Shown here piece by piece: positions 41,513-50,052 of a stretch of 64,000 nucleotides of DNA. The notes under the pieces were generated by a model, which did no database searches, was not told the origin of the DNA, and worked only from the letters and a program-made list of their open reading frames with translations. Origin of the DNA: M3007 sp964481485 (GTDB taxonomy: Bacteria > Bacteroidota > Bacteroidia > Chitinophagales > Saprospiraceae). Positions within the stretch are counted from its first letter, which is position 1. Every line of letters begins with the position of its first letter. The position numbers were made by a program, and so were the translations under genes. The DNA is taken from positions 1 to 64,000 of the forward strand of contig CAYZVM010000001.1 of NCBI GenBank assembly GCA_964481485.1, read 5' to 3'.

Positions 41513-42439
41513 ATGAATGAATTAATCTCCTGCGTGGTGCCATCCTACAATCGCGCGCACCTGCTAAAAGACGCCATCGAAAGTACCATCGCCCAGACGT
41601 ACCAGAACTGGGAAATGATTATCGTGGACGACAAATCGCCCGACAACACAGCCGAGGTGGCTAAAACCTACGCGGCCAAAGACCCGCGCGTCAAGTATTT
41701 CCTCAACCCCGAAAAAGGCGTGAGCTCCGCCCGCAATTACGGCATCCAAATGTCGCAGGGGCAGTACGTTGCTTTTCTTGACGACGACGACATCAGCCTG
41801 CCGCACCGTTTTGAATCCCAGTTGAAAGCCATGAAAAAATCGGGCAACGGCTTCCTTGTGTCGGGTTTTCAATCAAAAGACCGAGTGACAGGCGAGGTGC
41901 TGGAAGAGCAGCGGCTGGAACTGAAAGCCACCTGCACGGGCTTTCCGTCGCGCTGGATGATTCGCAAAGACCTGCTGGACAAAGTCGGCGGTTTCGACCA
42001 AACTGCCGCGCCGCTGGAAGACATCGAACTGAGCGCCCGGCTGGCGGCTTATGAGACTTTTGCGCTGCACGACGATGTGGTGGCTGTCACCTTCCCGACG
42101 GAAGATTCGGCCAGCAGCGCCACCGACAAAAAAGTGCGGGCGCGGCTCGTGCTTTTGGAACGGGGCAAAAACGTCTTTTCGCCGCTCGAAACCGCGTGGT
42201 GGGAGTTTTCCGCCGCCACCGATTATTATATGTTGGGGCAAAAAGACAAGACGCTGGAATATCTGAAAAAAGCCGCTGCTGGCGACCCACGTGGCTTGTA
42301 CGGGTTTGCCTATCAATATTTTAAGTTTGCAAAAGGGCTGAACGGCCCGTTCCGGCGTGTCAACCTGAAAGTGTTGGCCACGCTGCGGGAGTACAATTTC
42401 CCGACGCTGGTGAAGCATCCGATAGTGAACAACAGTTGA
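41513..42439 (+). CDS. Family 2 glycosyltransferase
   Basis: The 308-residue GT-A enzyme has SCVVPSYNRAHLLKDAIESTIAQ, VDDKSPDNTAEV, GVSSARNYGI and the metal-binding FLDDDDISLP. The C-terminal third (about 225-308) is helical. It would add a sugar to the lipid-linked repeat unit on the cytoplasmic side. It is placed between two flippase genes and is separated from the first by a repeat region. Confidence 0.9.
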   Translation: MNELISCVVPSYNRAHLLKDAIESTIAQTYQNWEMIIVDDKSPDNTAEVAKTYAAKDPRVKYFLNPEKGVSSARNYGIQMSQGQYVAFLDDDDISLPHRFESQLKAMKKSGNGFLVSGFQSKDRVTGEVLEEQRLELKATCTGFPSRWMIRKDLLDKVGGFDQTAAPLEDIELSARLAAYETFALHDDVVAVTFPTEDSASSATDKKVRARLVLLERGKNVFSPLETAWWEFSAATDYYMLGQKDKTLEYLKKAAAGDPRGLYGFAYQYFKFAKGLNGPFRRVNLKVLATLREYNFPTLVKHPIVNNS

Positions 42440-42473
42440 GTGCCGACGATAGCGCGTTCGACTCAAAAAAGAA

Positions 42474-43952
42474 ATGGCCGATTCACTTAAAGACAAATCC
42501 CTCACCGCGTTCCTTTGGGTGCTGGTGGACAAAATCGGCGGCAGCATCGCCAATTTCGCAGTCACTGTCATACTCGCCCGGCTGCTGATGCCCGAAGATT
42601 TTGGGCTGGTGGCGATGGTCATGGTGTTCTTTGAGATTTCTTCGAGTTTTATCCAGAGTGGTTTTGGTTTTGCGCTCGTCCGGGAGAAAGAGATTTCGGA
42701 GTCAGACAAATCCACCACCTTTATTTTCAATCTTGTCGCGGCCTTTGTCTTTTACGTCGCGCTGTACATTTCGGCCCCCGCCATCGGGTCTTTTTTTAAT
42801 CAGGAAACACTGGTCGGCATAGTGCGGGTGATGGGACTGAATTTGATAATCGGCTCGTTTTCAATTGTACAAATTGCAGTACTGAGTCAAAAAATCGACT
42901 TTAAAGCCCAAACTCAGGTGCGATTGCTCGCCGCCGTCATCTCCGGTGTTTGTGCAGTCGTGCTGGCGCTGAAAGGATTTGGCGTGTGGAGTTTGGTGGC
43001 GCGGTTGGGGGTCATGGAGTTGATGAGCGCGATTTTTTTATGGGTCGTCAATCCATGGAAACCTGTGCTGCGGTTCAGCACCGCGTCATTCAGGAAGTTG
43101 TTTGGGTTTGGCTCCAAGATTCTGGCGGAGGCGGTGATTGACAAGTTTTTCAGAAATATGGTGCAGTTGCTCATGGGCAAATTTTATTCGAGCGCCGCGT
43201 TGGGCTTTTTTGCGCAAGCCAACACTTTTTGCAACATGGCCGCCACCAATTTTCTCCAGGTGATTCAAAAAGTCACTTATCCGGTGCTGGCAAAACTGAA
43301 AGACGACCAGCCCAAACTGAAAGAAGGCTATCGCCAGATTGTCACCATGAGTTCTTTCGCCATTGTGCCGGTGATGGTTTTTATGTGCGTTTTGGCCGAG
43401 CCGCTCGTGGTGACACTCGTGGGAGAAAAATGGCTGGGGGCAGTTCCTTTTTTGCAAATGTTGTGCGCAGGCGGGGCGGTTTATCATTTCAACGCCATCA
43501 ACCTCGATATGCTGCTGGTATTGGGGCGCGTAGATTTAAGTTTGAAATTAGAGGTAATAAAAAAGGTAATTGCGGCGGTCTGCATCATTATTGGTATGCA
43601 ATTTGGAATTTATGGAATGGTGGCTGGGCAAGTTGCGTCGGTGTTCATCGCGTTGTTCATCAACACATGGTACTCCGACAAATTGCTCAGATACTCATTG
43701 AGCGAGCAATCGAAAGACGTGGCAGCAACGGTAGGGTTCAGTTTGTTGGCCGGGGCAGCGGTGTATTTGCTGCAAGTGTTTGTGGATGTGCCGCACGGAT
43801 ACGGTTTGTTGCTCGGCGGCGCGGTTGGCTTGGCGATTTACGGGGGCTTGCATTGGTTGGCCCGGACGAAAGAAATACAATTTATGGAGTCGTTCATAGT
43901 GCCGAAAGCGGTGCAGTTTTTTTCAAAAAAACGCCCTTTTACAATGCTTTAA
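42474..43952 (+). CDS. Wzx-type polysaccharide flippase, copy 2
   Basis: The 492-residue multi-spanning MOP protein starts SLKDKSLTAFLWVLVDKIGGSIANF and has VILARLLMPEDFGLVAM, matching the WzxC/TuaB branch like copy 1, but the two are clearly diverged. It follows the glycosyltransferase gene after 34 bases. Having two flippases in one locus could mean two substrates or recent duplication and divergence. Confidence 0.92.
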   Translation: MADSLKDKSLTAFLWVLVDKIGGSIANFAVTVILARLLMPEDFGLVAMVMVFFEISSSFIQSGFGFALVREKEISESDKSTTFIFNLVAAFVFYVALYISAPAIGSFFNQETLVGIVRVMGLNLIIGSFSIVQIAVLSQKIDFKAQTQVRLLAAVISGVCAVVLALKGFGVWSLVARLGVMELMSAIFLWVVNPWKPVLRFSTASFRKLFGFGSKILAEAVIDKFFRNMVQLLMGKFYSSAALGFFAQANTFCNMAATNFLQVIQKVTYPVLAKLKDDQPKLKEGYRQIVTMSSFAIVPVMVFMCVLAEPLVVTLVGEKWLGAVPFLQMLCAGGAVYHFNAINLDMLLVLGRVDLSLKLEVIKKVIAAVCIIIGMQFGIYGMVAGQVASVFIALFINTWYSDKLLRYSLSEQSKDVAATVGFSLLAGAAVYLLQVFVDVPHGYGLLLGGAVGLAIYGGLHWLARTKEIQFMESFIVPKAVQFFSKKRPFTML

Positions 43953-43970
43953 TCCAAAACTGCCCTACAT

Positions 43971-44019
43971 CTCTAAACCATTCTAAACCATCCAAACCAT
44001 TCTAAACTCTTCTAAACCA
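43971..44019 (+). repeat. TCTAAAC half-element, copy 2
   Basis: Five TCTAAAC-type units lie upstream of the ATG at 44043, but the complementary GTTTAGA arm is missing, so this copy cannot form the long stem by itself. Confidence 0.8.
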
Positions 44020-44042
44020 TTTTCACAATCAATCACATACTA

Positions 44043-44957
44043 ATGAAAATTACAGTTACAGGTGCCACCGGCTTTTTGGGAAAACGCGTGGTAAAAAAGT
44101 TGAAAGAACGTGGCGAAAACCCCACTACCACCTCCCTTAGCATGGGCGTGGATTTGAGAGACTGGGAGCAGACCATCGCGTTTTTTGAAAAAGAAAAACC
44201 CGAAATCCTGTTGAACTGTGCCTCCTTCGTCGGGGGCATTCAGTTTGGCTACAAATACCCCGTTGACCTCTTCGAGAACAACCTGTTGATGAATGTCAAC
44301 ATCCTCAAAGCCGCCCGCCTGACTGGTGTGAAGCGCATCGTCAACCCCATTTCCAATTGCGTTTACCCCGCGAAAGCCACCCTTTTCAAAGAACCCGAAA
44401 TCTGGGACGGCCCCATGCACGAATCCGTGCTGGTCTATGGTTTTGTCAGAAAAGCATTTTGGGTCGGCTCATGGGCGGCGCATCGGCAATACGGCATGGA
44501 CATTGTAAATATAGTCCTGTCCAACATGTACGGCCCGGAAGACCATTTTGAAGAAGAACGTTCGCACGCACTTGGCGCTTTGATTATGAAATTCGTGGAA
44601 GCCAAACGCACGGGCGCACCTTTCGTGAATGTGTGGGGCTCCGGCAAGCCCGTCCGCGAGTGGATGCACGTGGACGACGGCGCGGAAGCCATGATTCGCA
44701 GCATCGAAATGCCCGCCACGGAAGATTTTGTGAACATCGGCGTCGGCCAAGGCATCTCGGTCATCGAAATGTGCGAACTCATCAAAGAACTCACGGGCTA
44801 TCAGGGCGAAATAAAACTCGACCCGACCAAACCCGACGGCGCCGCCTACAAAACGGTGGACGGCACCCGTGGGGAGCAACTGCTCGGCTGGCGCCCCGAA
44901 GTAGAATTCCGCGCAGGTGTAGCGCAGGCGATAAAATGGTACGAGGAGAATCATTGA
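44043..44957 (+). CDS. NAD(P)-dependent nucleotide-sugar epimerase/reductase (GDP-fucose-synthase-like)
   Basis: The 304-residue extended SDR has the N-terminal TGATGFLGKRVVKKL, the serine segment SNCVYPAKATLF and the catalytic YGFVRKAFW (Tyr-x3-Lys), with FVNIGVGQGISVIEM toward the C-terminus. The SNCVYP and HALGALIMKF segments resemble GDP-L-fucose synthases, but related epimerases also have them. It would supply a modified nucleotide sugar to this locus. Confidence 0.85.
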   Translation: MKITVTGATGFLGKRVVKKLKERGENPTTTSLSMGVDLRDWEQTIAFFEKEKPEILLNCASFVGGIQFGYKYPVDLFENNLLMNVNILKAARLTGVKRIVNPISNCVYPAKATLFKEPEIWDGPMHESVLVYGFVRKAFWVGSWAAHRQYGMDIVNIVLSNMYGPEDHFEEERSHALGALIMKFVEAKRTGAPFVNVWGSGKPVREWMHVDDGAEAMIRSIEMPATEDFVNIGVGQGISVIEMCELIKELTGYQGEIKLDPTKPDGAAYKTVDGTRGEQLLGWRPEVEFRAGVAQAIKWYEENH

Positions 44958-44967
44958 CTTGGTAGAA

Positions 44968-45068
44968 GAGTTTAGAAATGTTTAGATGGTTTAGACCCAC
45001 ATTTTTAAACACCCTAAACCATTCTAAACTACTCTAAACCATTCTAAACTATCTAAACCCTCCTAAAC
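44968..45068 (+). repeat. TTTAGA/TCTAAAC intergenic hairpin, copy 3
   Basis: Three GTTTAGA-type units (44969-44995) and about six CTAAAC-type units (45006-45068) form opposite arms around a short T-rich loop. The element fills most of the gap between the epimerase and aminotransferase genes. Confidence 0.85.
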
Positions 45069-45109
45069 AACATTTATTCACGCACTAACTAAAACAGCAT
45101 CAAGACCTG

Positions 45110-46294
45110 ATGACAACTGTACAAACTTCCGACCTCGCCATCAATGGTGGCACACCCATTTCGAAGGAACCTATCTTGATCCACAAGCCGACGATTATCG
45201 AAGAGGATATTCAGGCGGTGACGGAGGCCATGCGCTCCACTTTTGTGAGCGGCGACGGGCCGGCTTGCCGCGAATTTGAAAAACGCATGGCCGAATACCT
45301 CGGCGTGAAGCACGTCCTCTTCCTCAACTCCTGCACCACCGCTCTCGATTTGGCTTTTATGATAAAAGACTTTCCGGCGGGCAGCGAGGTCATCGTGCCG
45401 AATTTTACCTACACGAGCACCGCGCTGGGGCCGATTTTGAACAACCTGAAAATCGTGCTGGCCGACGTGCGCCCCGACAACGGCAACTTAGATGTCGAGA
45501 AATTGGAGTCCTACATCACGCCGAAAACGGTGGCCATCATGCCCGTTGACTACGCTGGCAACCCTGCCGAAATGGATGAAATCAACGCCATCGCCGCGAA
45601 ATACGGCCTCTTCGTGGTGCAAGACTCGGCACAGTCCATCGGCTCGAAGTACAAAGGTTTTTACACTGGCAATCAAGCCCATGTGAGCACCTTTTCCTTC
45701 CATGGCACCAAAAACATGACCACCGGTGAAGGCGGCGCCATCGTCTCGAATGACGACCAACTGGCCGACCTCATCAAAATCATGCGCGAAAAAGGCACGG
45801 ACAAATACTCCTTCTTGACCGACAATGTGACGCGCGGCTACTACGAATATGTAAACAAAGGCAATAGCTATGTGCAGTCGAACATCAACGGTGCGATGGG
45901 CGTGACCCAAATCGCCCGCCTCGAAGCGATGAACGCCGTGCGCCGCGAGATTGCGGAATTTTACCTGAAAGCACTGACCGGATTGCCCGGCCTTGATTTT
46001 CTGCAAATCACGGAAGGCGCAGAGCACAACTGGCACCTGTTCGGCTTGTTGGTACCTGCTGAGAAAAAATACTGGATTATGGATGCCCTCCGCGCCGAAG
46101 GCGTGATGGCCAACGTGCACTACACGCCGCTGCACCGCAACAAATACTACAAAGACCTCGGTGCCGATGCCGATTTCCCCGGCTCCATGGAGTTTTTCAA
46201 CCGCTTGCTCCGCATCCCGATTTACCCCACTTTGACGGTGGATGAGCGGGAAAAAGTGGCCGAGGCGGTGGTGAAGGTATTTTCAAATCTTTGA
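45110..46294 (+). CDS. DegT-family sugar aminotransferase, WecE/RffA-like
   Basis: The 394-residue PLP enzyme has STFVSGDGPACREFEKRMAE, NSCTTALDLA, VPNFTYTSTA, VVQDSAQSIGS (PLP-binding Asp) and the catalytic lysine in FHGTKNMTTGEGG. The stretch MREKGTDKYSFLT followed by a GNSYVQSNINGA segment resembles dTDP-4-amino-4,6-dideoxygalactose transaminase WecE. It would install an amino group on a nucleotide-linked keto-deoxysugar. Alternative substrates such as those of perosamine synthase cannot be excluded. Confidence 0.9.
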   Translation: MTTVQTSDLAINGGTPISKEPILIHKPTIIEEDIQAVTEAMRSTFVSGDGPACREFEKRMAEYLGVKHVLFLNSCTTALDLAFMIKDFPAGSEVIVPNFTYTSTALGPILNNLKIVLADVRPDNGNLDVEKLESYITPKTVAIMPVDYAGNPAEMDEINAIAAKYGLFVVQDSAQSIGSKYKGFYTGNQAHVSTFSFHGTKNMTTGEGGAIVSNDDQLADLIKIMREKGTDKYSFLTDNVTRGYYEYVNKGNSYVQSNINGAMGVTQIARLEAMNAVRREIAEFYLKALTGLPGLDFLQITEGAEHNWHLFGLLVPAEKKYWIMDALRAEGVMANVHYTPLHRNKYYKDLGADADFPGSMEFFNRLLRIPIYPTLTVDEREKVAEAVVKVFSNL

Positions 46295-46306
46295 ATTTGG
46301 TATAGA

Positions 46307-46380
46307 GTGGTTTAGAAGGTTTAGACCCGCTTTTTTTAACTTTCTAAACCATCTAAACCACTCTAAACCTTTCTAAACCT
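46307..46380 (+). repeat. TTTAGA/TCTAAAC intergenic hairpin, copy 4
   Basis: Two GTTTAGA-type units (46308-46325) pair with four TCTAAAC-type units (46341-46380). The right arm ends about 15 bases before the ATG at 46396. Confidence 0.85.
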
Positions 46381-46395
46381 ATCAAACATACATTG

Positions 46396-47451
46396 ATGAA
46401 AGTTTTACTCCTCGTACCCAAAAGATATGGTTTTCACCAGACGTTCAAAGAGTTGTTCGTCCACATGGGCGGTGAAATCCAGACAATTGACTACCACCAT
46501 TTGGTGCAGGGCTGGCAGGAAAAGGTGAATACACAGATGTACCGCCTGCCCGACAAATACCGGCTCAAGTGGGAAAATTACTACTTTGAACGGATCAACA
46601 AGTTCTACCGCGAAGAGTACGACCGCTTGAAACCCGATTTGGTATTCATTTACAACAGCGAACTGATGGTGCCAGACACCATCCAGCATTTCAAGAAGGG
46701 TGGCTCGAAGGTGGCGTTTTTTCTCGGCGACTGCCCCTATTATACGCCAGCCAGTCGGCACTTTATGCCTATCTTGTTTCACGCCGATGCGATTTATACC
46801 TACGACAGTTTTTGGGTGGAGGCGTTGAAAAAATTGGGCATCAAAAACATCCATTACCTTTATCCCAACCTGCCTGTCCACCAGCATTTTGAGAAAAAAC
46901 TGTCGCCTGAAAAATACAACGAGCTGAAGTCGGAAGTCCTTTATGTGGGGATGAACTATAAGACCAGTTGGGGTATCAAAAAGGCAAAATTTTTGAGTTG
47001 CTTCTCAGAATTTGATTTACAAATACACGGCGACGACTCGTGGCCGCGCTGGTTTGGGATTTATCCCGAACTCAAAAAATGTTACAAACCCCGGGGCGGC
47101 GAATCGCATATTTCAGTGGAAAAACTGAACGATATGTACAACGCCACCAAGTTCGCCCCGGTGGATGCTAATCCCGGCCTTCTCCACGCCATTCACTGGC
47201 GTTTTGTGGAGGCACTCTGTTCCGGCGCTTTGCCCATTTTGGAATGGCAGCAGAACGTGGTGGAGATTTTCGGCAACGCCGATGTGCCTGCGGTGAAAAA
47301 TTTCGAAGAAGCTCCCGAAATCGTGCGCTACTACCTCCAACACGAGGACAAGCGCGTGGAAAAGGTGCAGTGGATGCGAAATGTCATGCTTGAAAAATAT
47401 TCCATCCCGAACAATGCAAACTTCATATCCAATACCCTCCGTCTCAGCTGA
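46396..47451 (+). CDS. CgeB-like glycosyltransferase
   Basis: The 351-residue protein has no signal peptide and shows the pattern of CgeB/GT-B-type proteins: KVAFFLGDCPYYTP, DAIYTYDSFWVEALKKLG, HYLYPNLPVHQHF in the first half and a C-terminal half with RFVEALCSGALPILEW and FEEAPEIVRYYLQ, which resemble the donor-binding region of GT-B enzymes. It likely adds a sugar to the repeat unit. I prefer ATG 46396 over the overlapping TTG. Its 3' end overlaps the polymerase gene by 38 bases. Confidence 0.75.
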   Translation: MKVLLLVPKRYGFHQTFKELFVHMGGEIQTIDYHHLVQGWQEKVNTQMYRLPDKYRLKWENYYFERINKFYREEYDRLKPDLVFIYNSELMVPDTIQHFKKGGSKVAFFLGDCPYYTPASRHFMPILFHADAIYTYDSFWVEALKKLGIKNIHYLYPNLPVHQHFEKKLSPEKYNELKSEVLYVGMNYKTSWGIKKAKFLSCFSEFDLQIHGDDSWPRWFGIYPELKKCYKPRGGESHISVEKLNDMYNATKFAPVDANPGLLHAIHWRFVEALCSGALPILEWQQNVVEIFGNADVPAVKNFEEAPEIVRYYLQHEDKRVEKVQWMRNVMLEKYSIPNNANFISNTLRLS

Positions 47452-48913
47452 ACATACCGAACAACCGCCCGAAACTACGGCTGCGGCCCTTGAGGCCGTG
47501 CGCGAGCCTTCCATGCTCAGGAAGGTCATCGGGTTCGTCGCACTGGTTGTTGTGTCCATCTGGTTCAACTATTTTGCGCCAGACTTCTTCGGCACGGTGT
47601 TTTTTATCGGCATATTGGTGGCCTACTTCCGTTCGAAAGACGAGGCGTTTTGGTTGGCTTATTTCTTGACAGTATCCGACGGCTTTTTTGGCTTTTTCGG
47701 GCTGTACAAGACGATGATCGCCGTGGTGCCGGGCTTGCCAGAAGCAGAGGTGGGTCAGATTTATATCTGGCTGTCCATTATAAAGGCGGGCAGCAGACAG
47801 ATATCGTACCAGCCATTTTACCACGGTTTTTTAAGGATTCTGTGGATATACACCATTTTTTTACTGGCGCAGGGTTACGTGATAGGGGTCGAGATGGAAA
47901 TTAATGTGCAGTTCAGGATTGTCAAGTGGATAGCGCCGCTTTTCCTGCTTTATTCCATTCCCCGGTTGTTTACACGGGTAGAGCAATACCGCGATTTTTT
48001 CCTGTATCTGTTCAGCGTTGCGTTTGTGGCCTTGGGGGCTCAGATTTTTACCATCATGAATGCGCAAAGCCCAGCACAATATGTCGGTGCGGAAAAGAAA
48101 GCCTGGTTTGCCATCAAAGTAAAAGAAGGCAAAACCTACCGAGGTCTTTACAATGAGGGTATTCTGCTCATCAGTTACTTCGGTGCCTTGTTTTTTCTGG
48201 CGTTCAGGCCCGGGAAATATCTGCCGGTATGGTTGTGTTTTGCGGTCATTATGGCCAATTTCGCTTCGGTGTTTCTGTCTGCCACACGAGGCTGGGTATT
48301 GAGTTTCAGTTTTGCCCTGATTTTCTCCTTGATATTTGTTTTGAAATTGAGTGGCAAACGCCTTTTGACAATAGGAGTGCTGGTACTCATTTTCCTGTTT
48401 GGCGCACAATCGCTGCCCATCATCGGAGTTCAAATCAAAAACGCCGTGGAGCGCCTCATGACCATAGGCAAATTGGCAGAAGGCGACGAAACCGCCGGCG
48501 GCTCTTTGATACGCCTGAGTGTCCGTGGCCCCCGGGTGATGAAACACTGGGCGGAATCGAAGCTAACCGGGTGGGGTTTTTCCAAACACTTCATGGACCA
48601 CAACGACTTCCACGTCGGCAACCAGAATATCCTGATGCACTCTGGCATTATAGGCTATGTGCTGCTGCACGTCTTCTTTTTATATTTCATGTCAACGCTC
48701 TTTTTCCGCAGCATGAACCAGCCCCGCGGAAGCCCATATAAAGGCGTGTTGCTCTTTTTCTGTATTTTCTTCCCAGCGTGGTTTATGCTGCACTCCTCCT
48801 CCCAGCAGTTTTTCTCTTATTATCAATTCGTCGTGGGTGGAATCATCCAAGCAGTTTTTTTCAGCTTGGGCGCTTTGATGCACGAAGATTCAGAAGAATA
48901 CCAATGGAAATGA
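47414..48913 (+). CDS. O-antigen polymerase/ligase-like membrane protein
   Basis: The 499-residue protein has a short hydrophilic N-terminus, about 11-12 membrane helices and a large loop (about 345-410) containing RLSVRGPRVMKHWAESKLTGWGF and HVGNQNILMHSG, typical of the Wzy_C/WaaL family. It would polymerise or ligate lipid-linked glycans on the periplasmic side. The start at 47414 overlaps the upstream gene by 38 bases; ATG 47381 is an alternative. Confidence 0.85.
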   Translation: MQTSYPIPSVSAEHTEQPPETTAAALEAVREPSMLRKVIGFVALVVVSIWFNYFAPDFFGTVFFIGILVAYFRSKDEAFWLAYFLTVSDGFFGFFGLYKTMIAVVPGLPEAEVGQIYIWLSIIKAGSRQISYQPFYHGFLRILWIYTIFLLAQGYVIGVEMEINVQFRIVKWIAPLFLLYSIPRLFTRVEQYRDFFLYLFSVAFVALGAQIFTIMNAQSPAQYVGAEKKAWFAIKVKEGKTYRGLYNEGILLISYFGALFFLAFRPGKYLPVWLCFAVIMANFASVFLSATRGWVLSFSFALIFSLIFVLKLSGKRLLTIGVLVLIFLFGAQSLPIIGVQIKNAVERLMTIGKLAEGDETAGGSLIRLSVRGPRVMKHWAESKLTGWGFSKHFMDHNDFHVGNQNILMHSGIIGYVLLHVFFLYFMSTLFFRSMNQPRGSPYKGVLLFFCIFFPAWFMLHSSSQQFFSYYQFVVGGIIQAVFFSLGALMHEDSEEYQWK

Positions 48914-50052
48914 ATCCTGTTTATGAAAACGGCAACGGGGCCACGCTCAGCCGCCCCCTTGCCAAGACATCTGGGACACGGACGAAAACGAAACCTGTTC
49001 ATTACATTCAATGGCAAATCGGGCCAGGGGGCATCGAATTGAGCATCAATCACTACATCAACCATTTGAGCGCTCAACGCAAGTTGTACGCTTACAGCCT
49101 TCGAAAAATTGACCGCAACATATACGACGAGTCAAGCATCACGGTCACGGAAGGAGGGAAGAGCGGGTGGCGGTTGTACGCGGATTATTTCAAGTATTGC
49201 CGAAGGCACCGGAAAGATATTTTCCACATGCACAATGGTGGCCCGGTCATTCTGCTATTGACTTTGTTGGCGGGTGTGCGGAATCCCCTGTACCACATTC
49301 ACGGCACGATTTACTGGCACAATTTTGTCCAAAAACTGTACTTGAAGCCCATCTGGGGTTTTATCCGTTTGCTCTTGACTTGGCGAAAGGCAACTTTCGT
49401 CGCCAACTCCAAATACAGCGCAGGCATTTTCAGCAAAAAAGCCCTGCCCGTGCAGCCAACGGTCATTTACAATGGCCTCGATGTCCAGAATTTTTTGAAA
49501 AACAAATCACTGCGGACGGAGCTGCAACGCATGGCATACATCGGGCGGATGTACCCCGGGAAAAATGTGGATTTGGTGATAAGGCTTTTCGAAGAAATAG
49601 CGGGCGATAGCCCCAAACTCGAACTGCATCTTGCTGGCTCCGGTCCCTTGCAAGGGGAGTTGGAAGCACAGGCGCAAAAAAGCCCATATTCCGACCGCAT
49701 CAAATTTTTGGGCTACGTCAAAGACATCACTTCGTTTTATGGCTCGGCGGATTTGTTCGTATTTCTGAGCGCCTACGAATCTTTTGGCAACGTTGTTGCC
49801 GAAGCACTCCTGACAGGCTTGCCCACGCTCACGAGCAACATCCCTGTTTTTGAAGAAATATATGGCGAGGAAAAAGATTTTATCCTCGGCGACCCCGCGA
49901 ACTACGAGGTGGTGAAGCAAAAATTTCTGAAAAACATACAAGACTTTCCCAATCTCGCCCGAAAAGCCCACGACCTCAGCGCCTCTGTGGAAACACAGTG
50001 CAGTATTGAAAATCATTTGCGGCAAATCGAAAACATCTATGAGAAACATTAG
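48904..50052 (+). CDS. Family 4 glycosyltransferase
   Basis: The 382-residue GT-B enzyme has YIQWQIGPGGIE near the N-terminus, NSKYSAGIF, YNGLDVQNF, YIGRMYPGKNVDLVI and the donor-binding EX7E motif in YESFGNVVAEALLTGLPTLTS. It overlaps the polymerase gene by 10 bases and the deacetylase gene by 14, indicating translational coupling. It would transfer a hexose or N-acetylhexosamine in repeat-unit assembly. Confidence 0.92.
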   Translation: MEMNPVYENGNGATLSRPLAKTSGTRTKTKPVHYIQWQIGPGGIELSINHYINHLSAQRKLYAYSLRKIDRNIYDESSITVTEGGKSGWRLYADYFKYCRRHRKDIFHMHNGGPVILLLTLLAGVRNPLYHIHGTIYWHNFVQKLYLKPIWGFIRLLLTWRKATFVANSKYSAGIFSKKALPVQPTVIYNGLDVQNFLKNKSLRTELQRMAYIGRMYPGKNVDLVIRLFEEIAGDSPKLELHLAGSGPLQGELEAQAQKSPYSDRIKFLGYVKDITSFYGSADLFVFLSAYESFGNVVAEALLTGLPTLTSNIPVFEEIYGEEKDFILGDPANYEVVKQKFLKNIQDFPNLARKAHDLSASVETQCSIENHLRQIENIYEKH

